Source: Bhargavaea ginsengi
Lineage (GTDB): Bacteria > Bacillota > Bacilli > Bacillales_A > Planococcaceae
DNA length: 64,000 nucleotides
NCBI RefSeq assembly: GCF_900109165.1
Contig: NZ_FNZF01000001.1
Coordinates: forward strand, 673,376-737,375
Direction of reading: 5' to 3'
How positions within the stretch are numbered: the stretch's first letter is position 1; the number at the start of each line of letters is the position of its first letter. Shown one piece after another: positions 25,297-34,684 of the stretch. A program made the position numbers and the translations under genes. The notes under the pieces are model-generated. The model did not search any database, was not told the DNA's origin, and was given only the letters and a program-made list of their open reading frames with translations.

Positions 25297-26616
25297 TCAC
25301 ATCAGATTAGGCAGCCAGGTCACCATCGCCGGGAAGGCAATCATCAGACTGCACACCACCAGTGCCAGAACAACTGCGAAGATCATCGATCTGCCAAACA
25401 GTCTTTCAATCGAAATCCCTGTTACCCCAGAGACCGCGAATACACTTAAGCCGACCGGAGGCGTAAGCAGTCCGATTGTACAGATAACGGATACCAGAAT
25501 GCCGAACCATAAAATGTCCACGTTGATCTCTTGGACAATCGGCAATAGCACAGGAGTCGCCATGATGATAACCGCACCGCCCTCGATGAACATAAATAGG
25601 ATAAAGTAAATCAGGGACAGCAAGACCAAAATGAGAACCGGATATTCAATCATCGGTCCCAGCGCATTGATCAACTCTCTCGGCAGCTTGGATACCGTTA
25701 TAAACCTGCCGAAAATCTGTGCGGTCACCATGATCAGCAGCACCATTGATGTAATCTTGACGGTTTCCGTAATCGACTCGACATAGAACTTCTTGTTGAC
25801 CTTGCCCAGTACAAGCGCAGTGAGGAAGCCCAAAAATGCGCCGACTGCCCCGGCCTCGGTTGGAGTGAAGACCCCTGAGTAGATACCTCCGAAAATGACC
25901 GTAACAATTACGGCACCGACCAAGACGACAAACCCTGCACGCAACGGGGTCAGTGGCTGGATTTCTCCCGCCTCAATCTCTTCATCCACTTTAGGCAGCG
26001 GCTTTCTCTTGTCCGTCTTATGGAAATAGAGCATAACCCCGATAATCACGATCGTCATCATGATGCCCGGAACAATCGCTGCAATAAAGAGGGATCCGAT
26101 CGGTGTTTCTGTCACAACACCGTATAGGATCAGAATGATGCTCGGCGGGATGATTCCTGAAAGTGACCCGGCAGCTGCAATCGTCGAGCCGGCCGTTACG
26201 TCCCGGAAGCCGTGCCTCCGCAGTTCCGGTACCGCGACCTGGCCGAGCGCTGCCGATGAACCCGTCGTTGAGCCTGAGACGGCTCCGAGAAATGCCCCGA
26301 TAATGACTGTGAGCGCCCCAAGAAATCCGGATTTCCCTTTTGAAAACTTATACACTAGGGCGTACATATCCCTGACGATACCCGACTGGACGATGAACTG
26401 CGCCATCAATACGAACAGCGGGATGGTTGTCAGTGTGTAACTGGCAACCACTTTATACGGGTTGCTCTGCAGAAACGATGTGATATAACCTGGCCCCTCC
26501 AGCATGATGATGCCAATGACCCCCATGCTCAACAGAACGGCGTGAATATGCATGCCTGCGAACAGAAGCACAAGGAACAAAACCAGCATGATGATATAAA
26601 AAATCCCAAGGCTCAT
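25297..26616 (-). CDS. TRAP transporter large permease (DctM family)
   Basis: 439 residues with about 12 membrane segments. DctM hallmarks are GAVSGSTTGSSAALGQVAVPEL, GIIPPSIILILYGVV and IVPGIMM. It forms the transport channel with the preceding lipoprotein receptor and the following small permease. Placed among beta-oxidation genes, the cargo should be a carboxylate that is then CoA-activated. Confidence 0.95.
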   Translation of the reverse strand: MSLGIFYIIMLVLFLVLLFAGMHIHAVLLSMGVIGIIMLEGPGYITSFLQSNPYKVVASYTLTTIPLFVLMAQFIVQSGIVRDMYALVYKFSKGKSGFLGALTVIIGAFLGAVSGSTTGSSAALGQVAVPELRRHGFRDVTAGSTIAAAGSLSGIIPPSIILILYGVVTETPIGSLFIAAIVPGIMMTIVIIGVMLYFHKTDKRKPLPKVDEEIEAGEIQPLTPLRAGFVVLVGAVIVTVIFGGIYSGVFTPTEAGAVGAFLGFLTALVLGKVNKKFYVESITETVKITSMVLLIMVTAQIFGRFITVSKLPRELINALGPMIEYPVLILVLLSLIYFILFMFIEGGAVIIMATPVLLPIVQEINVDILWFGILVSVICTIGLLTPPVGLSVFAVSGVTGISIERLFGRSMIFAVVLALVVCSLMIAFPAMVTWLPNLM

Positions 26617-26698
26617 CTGAACACCTCTTTTCTATCTTGTTTAGCTTGTTTAGGAAAAGAGGGAGCCCCGGCTCCCCCAGATTCCCCCTTACGATTGC

Positions 26699-27832
26699 TT
26701 ATTCCAGTTCCATGATGGCTTCAGGAACAGTCCCGCCCTGTTCGATTACCAAATCCCTCCAAAGAATAGCCATTTCCTTGCCGGGCTGTCCATTCCCCTC
26801 CAACTCTTCAATCCACTCAATCCAAGTGTCTTCAATCCCCTGAACAAGCAATTGCTGTGCCTCTTCATCAACATCGTCCATTTTTTCAAAGACGGCTCCA
26901 TTCGCTTCGGCTTCCGTACGGATTTTCTCTGCGCGATCCATCCAGACCTGAGCGCCTTTCGGAATCTGTTCATACGATGCTTCTTCCATGATTTTCTGAA
27001 TATCTTCAGGAATAGAGTTCCATGTTTCTTCGGTCATCGCCCACATACCCGCGAAGTGGCCCAGATTCACACCTTCAAACGTATAATTGAAGACTTCCTG
27101 CATCCCGTACCCTGTCCAGTCCGCAACACTGAAGAAGCTGCCGTGGAACGCACCCCGGTTAATCGCGTCGAACATTTCAGTGGACGGCATCGAGATGGAA
27201 CTGATGCCTACATTGTTTGCAAAGATCTCATGTACGCGTGTCGGAGATCGCAGAGAGAGCTTCTTTAAATCTGCTGCCGTGTCCAAAGCTACATCTTTGG
27301 TGGAAATGACATATTCAGCAGTTGTCGGAGTCGCGAACACCTTCAGTCCACGGCTGCTGAACTCCATTTCATTGAAGGTTTGGCCGTCTGCCAGCTCATG
27401 ATCGCTCTTGACCAGTTCGCCGTATGCCTTGGTTGCGATCATCGTATCGGATTCCAGCAATGGCAGCATCGTCACTTCGCTGAGCGGAAAACGTTGAGGG
27501 TCATACTGCGTCCAAAGAGGAGCGGCAATATCGATGGCCCCGTTCTCCAGCGCTTGCAGTTCTTCGTTGATCGGAATCAGTTCCTGGTTGGCATAGTGCT
27601 CGAATTCCACACGGCCGTCTGTCCGTTCCTCAACTTCCTCCATCCACGGCACGAAGTATCCTTCCCACCAGCCATTGGCCGTACTGAGCCCTGAAGATAA
27701 TGTCAGGACAATTTTTTCATCACTTTCTGCTGAAACGGAATCCGCTGAGTCCGCTCCGCCCGACTGTTCCACACAACCTGCAGCAACCAAAGAAAACATG
27801 AGGAGTACTCCCCCGAGTGACCACTTTTTCAA
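26699..27832 (-). CDS. TRAP substrate-binding lipoprotein (DctP family)
   Basis: About 377 residues. TTG 27832 is preferred: AAAAGGGG lies 9 nt upstream and the protein then starts MKKWSLGGVLLMFSL with lipobox VAAGC. ATG 27853 and GTG 27841 are alternatives with poor spacing. The DctP/YiaO-type body includes ENGAIDIAAPLW, KKLSLRSPTRVHEIFA (substrate-binding Arg) and INRGAFHGSFF. The extracytoplasmic receptor probably takes a hydrophobic or aromatic carboxylate, given the downstream acyl-CoA ligase and beta-oxidation genes. That is inference. Confidence 0.92.
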   Translation of the reverse strand: MKKWSLGGVLLMFSLVAAGCVEQSGGADSADSVSAESDEKIVLTLSSGLSTANGWWEGYFVPWMEEVEERTDGRVEFEHYANQELIPINEELQALENGAIDIAAPLWTQYDPQRFPLSEVTMLPLLESDTMIATKAYGELVKSDHELADGQTFNEMEFSSRGLKVFATPTTAEYVISTKDVALDTAADLKKLSLRSPTRVHEIFANNVGISSISMPSTEMFDAINRGAFHGSFFSVADWTGYGMQEVFNYTFEGVNLGHFAGMWAMTEETWNSIPEDIQKIMEEASYEQIPKGAQVWMDRAEKIRTEAEANGAVFEKMDDVDEEAQQLLVQGIEDTWIEWIEELEGNGQPGKEMAILWRDLVIEQGGTVPEAIMELE

Positions 27833-27855
27833 ATTCTTCACGCCCCTTTTCATTA

Positions 27856-27869
27856 GTTAAGCGCTTACA
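27856..27869. promoter_or_regulatory. cre-like box before dctP
   Basis: GTTAAGCGCTTACA matches 12 of 14 cre positions. It sits in the short gap between the CoA-ligase stop and dctP, inside the operon, so it would act as a roadblock or on an internal promoter. Confidence 0.4.
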
Positions 27870-27876
27870 TTTAAAG

Positions 27877-29355
27877 TCAGACCATGACTTCCTTCAGTTT
27901 CGCTTTCATGATTTTCCCCGAGTTGGTCTTTGGGAACTCTGCAACCACCCTGAACTCCGAAGGCACTTTATAAGACGCCAGCCGCTCCCTGCAGAAGTGC
28001 TCCAGCTTTTCAACAACCGATTCACCATAGCCGTCCCTGAGGGTCAGCACGGCGACCACTGTTTCCCCTTTTTCGGGATGCGGGGTTCCGATGACTGCAG
28101 CTTCGAGGATGGCCGGATGCATATACAGCACTTCTTCCACCTCACGCGGATAAACGTTGAAACCTGAGCGGATGATCAGATCTTTTTTACGGTCGATGAT
28201 ATAGATATAGCCCTCGTCATCCTTCATGGCGACATCACCTGTTTTAAACCAGCCATCCCGGAACGCTTTCCGGTTTTCTTCTTCACGTTTGTAGTATCCT
28301 TTCATCACATTCGGCCCTTTGACAACGAGCTCACCTGGTGTGCCAGGCGGAACTTCTTCAAACCCTTCACTCATGATCTTGACCTGAACGTCCTCGATCG
28401 GTAGCCCGACGCTTCTCAGCTTCTTTTTTCCGACCGCCGGATTCATGCAGACGACCGGTGATGTTTCCGTGAGTCCATACCCTTCAACAATTTCAAAGCC
28501 GAATCGCTCTGTCCACCGCTGAAAAATTTCTTCAGGCAACGGCGCGGCCCCGGTATAGGTCAATCTCAGCTTCAGGTCGTAATCGACCAGAGCGGGTTCG
28601 TTCAGGATATAGGTGATCATCGTAGGCGGCCCAAAAAAGTAGGTAATGCGCTTTTTTTCCATTTTACCGAGTGTCTCGACAGTCGACTTCCAGCGTTTCA
28701 GCAAGTAACAGTAGCCGCCGCTGATAAGGGTCGGATTGAGCAGATTGCTCTGGGCGGCGATATGTGTGAGCGGCGCCACAATCAGCGTCCTGTCCCGATC
28801 AGTAAGTCCGAGATTGCGTCCGAACACATCCGCATTGATATACAGATTGTCATGCGTCAGAACGGCTCCTTTTGGAACGCCTGTTGTTCCGGATGTATAG
28901 AGTATCGTGCAGTCTTCCTGATAATGGTTACCAGGGGCGGCACCTCCCTGATCGATATAGCGGTCAAAGTCCGGACCGGTCACGATCAGTTCCACCGGCC
29001 AGTCAAGTCCGCTGTTTTTCACTTTCTCCACGATCTTGATTTCCGTGATGATCAGTTTCGGCCTGCAGTCATTTAAAATGACGCCATACTCCCTGGAAGC
29101 AAGGGAAGGATTGACCGGTACATTAATGACGCCTGCACGCATACTTGCGTAATAGCTAATGACCAATTCGGGACTGTTCTCCAGGATGATGGCCACCTTG
29201 TCTCCCGGACCGATCCCCCGCTCCATGAACCGGTTGGCCAGTTTCTGTATACGTTCATTTAGCTGCCGATAAGTGAGCTCTCCGGTATCCCACCCGATCG
29301 CAGGACTTTCGGGACGGTGTTCAGCATGTTTCTGCAGTTTAAGATCCAGGTTCAC
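27877..29355 (-). CDS. Acyl-CoA synthetase (ANL superfamily)
   Basis: 492 residues from GTG 29355, 8 nt after AAGGAG; GTG 29364 overlaps that site. Adenylation motifs are complete: ILYTSGTTGVPKGAVLTH (P-loop), GYGLTETSPVV, GWFKTGDVAMKDDEGYIYIIDRKKD, and the C-terminal catalytic lysine in KTNSGKIMKAKL. It activates a carboxylic acid to its acyl-CoA with ATP. Length and motifs fit medium-chain or aryl/cinnamate-type ligases. It follows the TRAP genes' target logic: import, then activation. Confidence 0.93.
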   Translation of the reverse strand: MNLDLKLQKHAEHRPESPAIGWDTGELTYRQLNERIQKLANRFMERGIGPGDKVAIILENSPELVISYYASMRAGVINVPVNPSLASREYGVILNDCRPKLIITEIKIVEKVKNSGLDWPVELIVTGPDFDRYIDQGGAAPGNHYQEDCTILYTSGTTGVPKGAVLTHDNLYINADVFGRNLGLTDRDRTLIVAPLTHIAAQSNLLNPTLISGGYCYLLKRWKSTVETLGKMEKKRITYFFGPPTMITYILNEPALVDYDLKLRLTYTGAAPLPEEIFQRWTERFGFEIVEGYGLTETSPVVCMNPAVGKKKLRSVGLPIEDVQVKIMSEGFEEVPPGTPGELVVKGPNVMKGYYKREEENRKAFRDGWFKTGDVAMKDDEGYIYIIDRKKDLIIRSGFNVYPREVEEVLYMHPAILEAAVIGTPHPEKGETVVAVLTLRDGYGESVVEKLEHFCRERLASYKVPSEFRVVAEFPKTNSGKIMKAKLKEVMV

Positions 29356-29375
29356 TCTTTTCACTCCTTATCCGC

Positions 29376-30152
29376 TTATCTGCCGGCAAAGCTTGGTTTT
29401 CTCTTTTCAATAAAGGCCTGGACGCCTTCTTTCGCATCATCATTTTTGAACACGTCCGAGAACAGCTCAATTTCATACCGGATTCCTTCCGCCAGAGGAA
29501 GGTTCTGGCCATGCACCACTGCTTTTTTGATCTTCGCGATCGCCGCCTTCGGCTTAACGGCCAGTGCTTCGGCCCACCGGACCGCTTCTCCGTCCGATTC
29601 GCCGGCCGACACCACCCGGTTGACCAATCCGGCCTGCAGCGCTTCGTCCGCACCGATGGAATCGCCGAACATCATGATTTCCATCGCCTTCGAACTTCCG
29701 ACCAGTCTTGGAAGGCGCTGTGTGCCGCCCGCCCCCGGAAAGATGCCCAGGTTGACTTCCGGCAACCCCAGCTTGGTGTTCTCATCACAGATTCTGAAGT
29801 CACAGGAAAGCGCCAGCTCGAGGCCTCCGCCCAGCACATGTCCCTTTAGCGCGGAGATAACCGGAATTGGAAGCTGGCTCAGCTTCTCAAAAGTCTGATG
29901 AAAGGCCGCAGTCATCGATAAATCCCTCGAGCCGAGTTTCGGCACGAACTGCTGAATGTCCGCCCCGGCGGAAAATGCCTTCTCGCCAGACCCTTTGATC
30001 ACCAGTGCACGAATCTCGTCATTACGGTAGATTTCATCCAGGTAACCGGACATGGCCTTGATCACTTCCGGATTCAGAGGGTTATACGGCGGACGATTAA
30101 TCTCTAACACCGCGATGTTCTGATGGACTTCAAACAACAACACGTTTTGCAT
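29376..30152 (-). CDS. Enoyl-CoA hydratase/isomerase (crotonase family)
   Basis: 258 residues. The crotonase core shows AFSAGADIQQF (oxyanion), GHVLGGGLELALSCDFRI and EVNLGIFPGAGGTQRLPR. The first glutamate of the catalytic pair lies in LELALSCD and the second in LPEVNLG, so hydration of a 2-enoyl-CoA is expected. The start ATG 30152 has AAGGGGGAG. Its 5' end overlaps the dehydrogenase gene by 23 nt. One of two hydratases in the operon. Confidence 0.93.
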   Translation of the reverse strand: MQNVLLFEVHQNIAVLEINRPPYNPLNPEVIKAMSGYLDEIYRNDEIRALVIKGSGEKAFSAGADIQQFVPKLGSRDLSMTAAFHQTFEKLSQLPIPVISALKGHVLGGGLELALSCDFRICDENTKLGLPEVNLGIFPGAGGTQRLPRLVGSSKAMEIMMFGDSIGADEALQAGLVNRVVSAGESDGEAVRWAEALAVKPKAAIAKIKKAVVHGQNLPLAEGIRYEIELFSDVFKNDDAKEGVQAFIEKRKPSFAGR

Positions 30153-31005
30153 CTTCTTTCACTCCCCCTTCATAGCTGTAGAAGCCTTTCCCGGTTTTCT
30201 TTCCAAGGTCCCCGGCTTCGACCATCTTCTTAAGTATCGGGCACGGTCGATATTTCGGATCCCCAAACCCTTCATACAGGGACTCCATCGCCCATAGGGT
30301 CGTATCGATCCCTGCCATATCAATTGTCCGGAGCGGCCCCATCTTATGTCCGTATCCGTCGATAAAGCCCTGATCGATCTCTTCTGCAGTTCCGACGCCT
30401 TCCATGAGTGCAAAGCAGGCTTCATTGACCATCGGCAGCCAGATCCGGTTCATCAAAAAGCCCGGATAATCTTTCTCGGCGGTGATCAGCCGTTTGCCCA
30501 GCCCTTCGCCCAACTCCTTTGCTTTTTCATAAGTTTCTTCTGATGTCTGATAGCCCTTGATCAGTTCCAGCAAAGCCATCATCGGAACTGGGCTGAAAAA
30601 GTGCATTCCGATCACTTTTTCAGGTCGAGAAGTGGCGCTGGCAATCGCCGTAATAGAGAGCGTTGACGTATTGGAGGCTAGAAGGCAATCCACTCCTGCA
30701 AGTTGGTCAAGCTTCTCAAACACCTGTTTTTTCAGCTCAAGTTTTTCCGGGACTGCCTCAATGACCGCATCCGCCTCTTCCACCGAAGTCCAATCCATCG
30801 CAAACTTGATCCGGCTCAAGACTTCAGCCGCACTCTGAATCTTCTTTTTCGATTCGAATTTCTCCAATGAGGCAGAAATGCTCGTTCTGGCTTTGTCCAG
30901 GCCTTTCTCAGAAACATCCACGATCGTGACATCAAAGCCGGCCTGTGCCGCCACCTGCCCGATTCCCGAACCCATGATGCCTCCGCCTATTACCGTTATT
31001 TTCAT
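30130..31005 (-). CDS. 3-hydroxyacyl-CoA dehydrogenase
   Basis: 291 residues, a stand-alone HBD/PaaH-type enzyme. The Rossmann motif is IGGGIMGSGIGQ, followed by SNTSTLSITAIA and the catalytic HFFSPVPMMALLELI (His) with the Glu of the dyad. The C-terminal helical domain contains GYGHKMGPLRTIDMAGID. It oxidises 3-hydroxyacyl-CoA with NAD+. ATG 31005 has AGGGGG. Confidence 0.95.
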   Translation of the reverse strand: MKITVIGGGIMGSGIGQVAAQAGFDVTIVDVSEKGLDKARTSISASLEKFESKKKIQSAAEVLSRIKFAMDWTSVEEADAVIEAVPEKLELKKQVFEKLDQLAGVDCLLASNTSTLSITAIASATSRPEKVIGMHFFSPVPMMALLELIKGYQTSEETYEKAKELGEGLGKRLITAEKDYPGFLMNRIWLPMVNEACFALMEGVGTAEEIDQGFIDGYGHKMGPLRTIDMAGIDTTLWAMESLYEGFGDPKYRPCPILKKMVEAGDLGKKTGKGFYSYEGGVKEDAKRVVV

Positions 31006-31038
31006 ATCGATTTCCCCCTATCTGTTCAAGAATGTTGG

Positions 31039-32172
31039 TTAGTCAGCCAGGATCTGTTTGGCGATGATGATGCGCTGAATCTGATTGGTCCCTTCGTAAA
31101 TCTGCGTGATCTTCGCATCCCGCATCATCCGTTCTACCGGATAGTCTTTGATGAACCCGTTTCCGCCCAACAGTTGGACAGCATCCGTCGTGACTTGCAT
31201 CGCGGTATCCGATGCAAAGCACTTGGCCATGGACGAATAGGCGATGACATCCTCATCGTTCTGGTCGAGCATCATGGCAGCTTTCTGGACCAGCAGCCGG
31301 GACGCCTCCACTTTCATCGCCATATCTGCCAATGTGGACTGGACCATCTGGAAATGCTGGATCGGCTTTCCGAACTGTTTCCTTTCCTTGACATACTCAA
31401 GGCAATACTCGTACGCTCCTTTTGCAATGCCAGTAGCCTGCGCACCGACGACCGGCCGGGTGATATTAAAGACATTCATCAGAATCTTGAACCCTTCGCC
31501 TTCACCGCCGAGCAGATTCTCTTGAGGGACAAAAACATCTTCGAGGAACAGCTCTCGGGTGACCGATCCGCGGATGCCCATCTTGTTCTCCTTTTTTCCA
31601 AAGGAGAATCCAGAGGTGCCCTTCTCCACAATGAACAGTGAAATCCCGTTTGTCCGTTCTTCTGATGTCCTAGCCACAATCACATAGATTTCCGAATCAC
31701 CGGCATTGGTAATGAAAATCTTGTGCCCATTCAGCCGGTAGCCGTTATCTTCTTTCACGGCCCTAGTTTGAATGCTGGATACATCCGATCCCGCTCCCGG
31801 CTCTGTAATTCCGAAGGATCCCAGGACATCGCCTGTGGCCAGCGGAACGACGTATTTCTTTTTCTGTTCTTCCGTTCCGGCCAATAGAAATGGCGTGATG
31901 GTGAGTGCCTGTGTCGACAGTGCGACAGAAGTGGATGCGCACGCTGCAGCAATTTCCTCCACCACCGACACATGGGCGGCCGTATCAGATCCGACGCCCC
32001 CGTACTCCTCCGGAACATCGATGCCGAAAAATCCGTTTTCCGCCAGCAGGCGGATGTTCTCCCAGGGCGTTTCTCCTTTTTCATCGACTTCCTGTGCTCT
32101 TGGAGCAATTTTTTCACGTGCTATTTTTCCGGCAATTTCTTTGATCATCTGAGACTGTTCGGTCATCAGCAT
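31039..32172 (-). CDS. Acyl-CoA dehydrogenase (FAD)
   Basis: 377 residues of normal family length. Motifs are SFGITEPGAGSDVSSIQT and ITNAGDSEIYVI (FAD and substrate), and IYEGTNQIQRIIIAKQIL with the catalytic base Glu of the short-chain and branched-chain type. It performs the first oxidation of acyl-CoA, passing electrons to ETF (no ETF gene in the window). The start ATG 32172, with AAAGGGGGAAG; a second ATG is two codons in. Confidence 0.95.
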   Translation of the reverse strand: MLMTEQSQMIKEIAGKIAREKIAPRAQEVDEKGETPWENIRLLAENGFFGIDVPEEYGGVGSDTAAHVSVVEEIAAACASTSVALSTQALTITPFLLAGTEEQKKKYVVPLATGDVLGSFGITEPGAGSDVSSIQTRAVKEDNGYRLNGHKIFITNAGDSEIYVIVARTSEERTNGISLFIVEKGTSGFSFGKKENKMGIRGSVTRELFLEDVFVPQENLLGGEGEGFKILMNVFNITRPVVGAQATGIAKGAYEYCLEYVKERKQFGKPIQHFQMVQSTLADMAMKVEASRLLVQKAAMMLDQNDEDVIAYSSMAKCFASDTAMQVTTDAVQLLGGNGFIKDYPVERMMRDAKITQIYEGTNQIQRIIIAKQILAD

Positions 32173-32188
32173 GTTCTGCTTCCCCCTT

Positions 32189-32977
32189 TTAGGTGCTCAT
32201 TTCTCGTCTTTCCTTGAATACCGGCTGCCTCTGCTCCAGGAACGCACCGATCCCCTCCAGGGAATCGGGATAATCAAACATCATTGAAAACGCTCTCATT
32301 TCTTGGTTAATCAAAGTGCTGTCGTCTGCCTCTGGACGGCTAAACAACTGTTTGGCAACCGCAAAGGCCAGACTGCTCTTGTTGGCCAATGATTCGGCAA
32401 TGAGCAGCGCGTCCTCAAGTGGCCGGTCACTCACTTTTCTGACGAGGCCAATGGACAGGGCCTCCTCAGGCTCAAGCAGCTTTCCGGTATAGATCAGATC
32501 CGTCGCATGGGCCTTTCCCACCATCATCTGAAGTCTTGTGATGCCTCCTCCGCCGGGTATCAGTCCGAGATTGATTTCCGGCATTCCGTAAAGGGCATCC
32601 GGTCCTGAAATCCGGAAGTCGCAGGTCAGAATCAGTTCAAGGCCGCTTCCCAGACAGTATCCATTTACAACCGCGATATATGGCTTGCCTGAATGAATGA
32701 TAAGATCCTGAAGGGCCTTTGCCTTTTCAGCAAACCCATAGGCCTGAGAAACGGATAGTCCGCTGATTTCTTTCAGATCCGCTCCGGCCAGAAAGGACTC
32801 CCCTTCCGCCTTCAAGATCACAGCCCTCACCGCAGCATCCTGATTAAGTGTCAGAAAAGCGGATGACAGCTCGGCAGTCAGGCTTGAATCCAGTACATTT
32901 GTCTCGGCCGACTGCCTGATTGTCACCATACCAACGTGCCGGTCCCGCTCAATGACCAGTTTTTCAAAAACCTCCAT
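32189..32977 (-). CDS. Enoyl-CoA hydratase/isomerase, first gene of the operon
   Basis: 262 residues of crotonase fold: SFLAGADLKEIS, NGYCLGSGLELILTCDFRI and EINLGLIPGGGGITRLQ. ITRL replaces the usual TQRL, and it shares only motif-level similarity with the second hydratase, so the two may act on different intermediates (for example an isomerase plus a hydratase). ATG 32977 sits behind GGAGGGGGTGGAG and 56 bp after the -24/-12 promoter. Confidence 0.92.
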   Translation of the reverse strand: MEVFEKLVIERDRHVGMVTIRQSAETNVLDSSLTAELSSAFLTLNQDAAVRAVILKAEGESFLAGADLKEISGLSVSQAYGFAEKAKALQDLIIHSGKPYIAVVNGYCLGSGLELILTCDFRISGPDALYGMPEINLGLIPGGGGITRLQMMVGKAHATDLIYTGKLLEPEEALSIGLVRKVSDRPLEDALLIAESLANKSSLAFAVAKQLFSRPEADDSTLINQEMRAFSMMFDYPDSLEGIGAFLEQRQPVFKERREMST

Positions 32978-33032
32978 GACTCCACCCCCTCCACATCCCG
33001 ATCACCGCAGATTTTCCTGCTGCCTAGTATTA

Positions 33033-33049
33033 TTGCAAGTTCCATGCCA
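33033..33049 (-). promoter_or_regulatory. Sigma-54 (-24/-12) promoter
   Basis: TGGCATGGAACTTGCAA on the minus strand matches the consensus TGGCAC-N5-TTGCW at all but one base, with the obligatory GG and GC doublets at correct spacing. Transcription would start near 33023, ahead of the hydratase gene. It lies between the operon and the AAA+ activator gene. Confidence 0.85.
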
Positions 33050-33101
33050 ATTTCATAAATCGCGTTACAGCAGCATTCTGTTGTATGCCGGGCTGTCCGT
33101 G

Positions 33102-33177
33102 GTGAAATATTTCACAGAACCCGGTGAAGATTTTCACCAATTAGGCAAAACAAATAAAGACCGGTGATTTTTTTCAC
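33102..33177. promoter_or_regulatory. Three activator-binding palindromes, GTGAA-N4-TTCAC
   Basis: GTGAA-N4-TTCAC occurs at 33102-33115 (perfect 14-bp palindrome), 33124-33137 (perfect halves) and 33164-33177 (GTGAT left half). Centres lie about 67, 89 and 129 bp upstream of the -24/-12 core, the usual place for enhancer-binding protein sites. The probable ligand is the activator encoded next door. Confidence 0.8.
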
Positions 33178-33180
33178 CGG
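33161..33180 (-). terminator. Hairpin after the activator gene
   Basis: CCGGTGA / TCACCGG with a 6-base loop begins one base after the activator stop. It coincides with the third palindrome, so terminator and binding site may be the same bases. No long U tract follows. Confidence 0.5.
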
Positions 33181-33181
33181 C

Positions 33182-34546
33182 CTACATTCCATATTTTTTG
33201 ATTTTCTTCACTAGTGTCGAATGGTCCACCCCAAGATGCCGCGCTGCCTCCCGTATCGTCTTATAACGGTCCAGTGCCAGCCGGATCATCCGTTTTTCGG
33301 TCTGTTCACGCAAATCAGGCAGCGGAATGATTTCGTCCGGAAAATAGTCATCGGCCTGATTCTTCAGAAGTTCACGCGGCAGATCCCTGACGTCAATTTC
33401 TGGGTCCTCCGTCAGAATCACCAGCTGTTCCATCGTATTTTCCAGTTGCCTGACGTTGCCCGGCCAGGCATATTCAGAAAGAAGCCGGGAAGCACTGGTA
33501 GTGAGGCGTTTATCCACCACATACTTCTTGTTGTACTTCTCTAGGAAGTGTCTGCAGAGAACCGGTATGTCTTCCTTCCGGTCGCGGAGCGGCGGGATCT
33601 TGATCGGGATGACATTCAGGCGGTAATACAAATCTTCTCTGAACCCGCCCTCCTGTACCATTTGTTTCAGATCCCTGTTAGTGGCGGCCAGAAAACGGAT
33701 GTCCAGCTTTCTCGGTTTCGTACCGCCTACCCGGGTGACTTCCCGTGTCTGGATCACCCTCAGCAGCTTGACCTGGAGATGCAATGGAATCTCACCGATT
33801 TCATCCAGGAGAACCGTTCCTTTGTCGGCTGCTTCCAGCAACCCAGGCTTCGCACTCAGCGCGCCGGTGAATGCCCCCTTTTCGTGCCCGAACAACTCTG
33901 CTTCCATGAGTGTCTCGGGAATCGCTCCGCAATTAATCTGGATAAACGGGAAATCCCTCCGGTCACTGACTTTATGGATCGTTTTGGAGACGACTTCCTT
34001 TCCGACTCCGGATTCTCCGATAATCAGGATATTCGCTTCTGTCTTCGCGACTTTCGCTACCTTCTCTTTAAGTTTCTTTGTCTCAAAAGATACGCCGATC
34101 CACTCATCCGTTTTCAGCATCTGGAGCCTGAGCTGCTGCAACTCGGTATAATTGATGTCGACTTGGTTATGGTGCTCCCGGTATAGGTCATCGATCCTTG
34201 AGAAACGGTGGTAGTTGGCTACATAGCAGATAATCTCCCCGTCTTCATCATAGACTGGCTTACTTGTGATGAAGACCTCAATTCCAGTCCGCAGCTTCTG
34301 AGAAATTGTCAGAGGATCTTTCTTCAGGATCTTCATCGATTGACTGATGATGATACCGTCTTCTTCCATGTCCTTTGTGGTTTTTCCTACAATTTCAGAC
34401 GTAGGTACCCCGGAGATTTTCTCAACCGCTTTATTGGCATAGAAGATCTTACCCCGCAGGTCCGACAGCACGAAGCCATCGAAACTTTGGTCAATTGACT
34501 CCAGAAAAACCTGATCAATTTCCAACATCGTTTGGTGACTCATCAT
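33182..34546 (-). CDS. PAS-domain sigma-54 enhancer-binding activator
   Basis: 454 residues. A PAS domain (about 10-120, FDGFVLSDLRGKIFYANKAV) should sense a small ligand. The AAA+ domain has Walker A GESGVGKE (177-184), the sigma-54 contact loop GAFTGA (224-229), Walker B VLLDE (245-249) and the arginine finger region FREDLYYRLNVIPI. The C-terminal helix-turn-helix is IREAARHLGVDHSTLVKKIKK. All parts required for ATP-driven activation of sigma-54 polymerase are intact. It is divergent from rpoN and just upstream of its probable target promoter. Inducer unknown, presumably the acid or acyl-CoA handled by the operon. Confidence 0.95.
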   Translation of the reverse strand: MMSHQTMLEIDQVFLESIDQSFDGFVLSDLRGKIFYANKAVEKISGVPTSEIVGKTTKDMEEDGIIISQSMKILKKDPLTISQKLRTGIEVFITSKPVYDEDGEIICYVANYHRFSRIDDLYREHHNQVDINYTELQQLRLQMLKTDEWIGVSFETKKLKEKVAKVAKTEANILIIGESGVGKEVVSKTIHKVSDRRDFPFIQINCGAIPETLMEAELFGHEKGAFTGALSAKPGLLEAADKGTVLLDEIGEIPLHLQVKLLRVIQTREVTRVGGTKPRKLDIRFLAATNRDLKQMVQEGGFREDLYYRLNVIPIKIPPLRDRKEDIPVLCRHFLEKYNKKYVVDKRLTTSASRLLSEYAWPGNVRQLENTMEQLVILTEDPEIDVRDLPRELLKNQADDYFPDEIIPLPDLREQTEKRMIRLALDRYKTIREAARHLGVDHSTLVKKIKKYGM

Positions 34547-34684
34547 CTCTTCCCCCTGTCACTAGCCGGGTCCCACCATCCAGTCTTATCTATCATACCA
34601 AATTTTCAGACAATTAGTTGCTTACCTGATGGACATCCCCCATAATTAATAGAACAAGATTTTGGGTTAGTGAGGTGTAGTAAT

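Noticed and set aside
24742-27832. TRAP genes considered as an independent operon
   Set aside because: Gaps to the CoA-ligase and thiolase genes are short and without terminators; only a cre-like box lies between.
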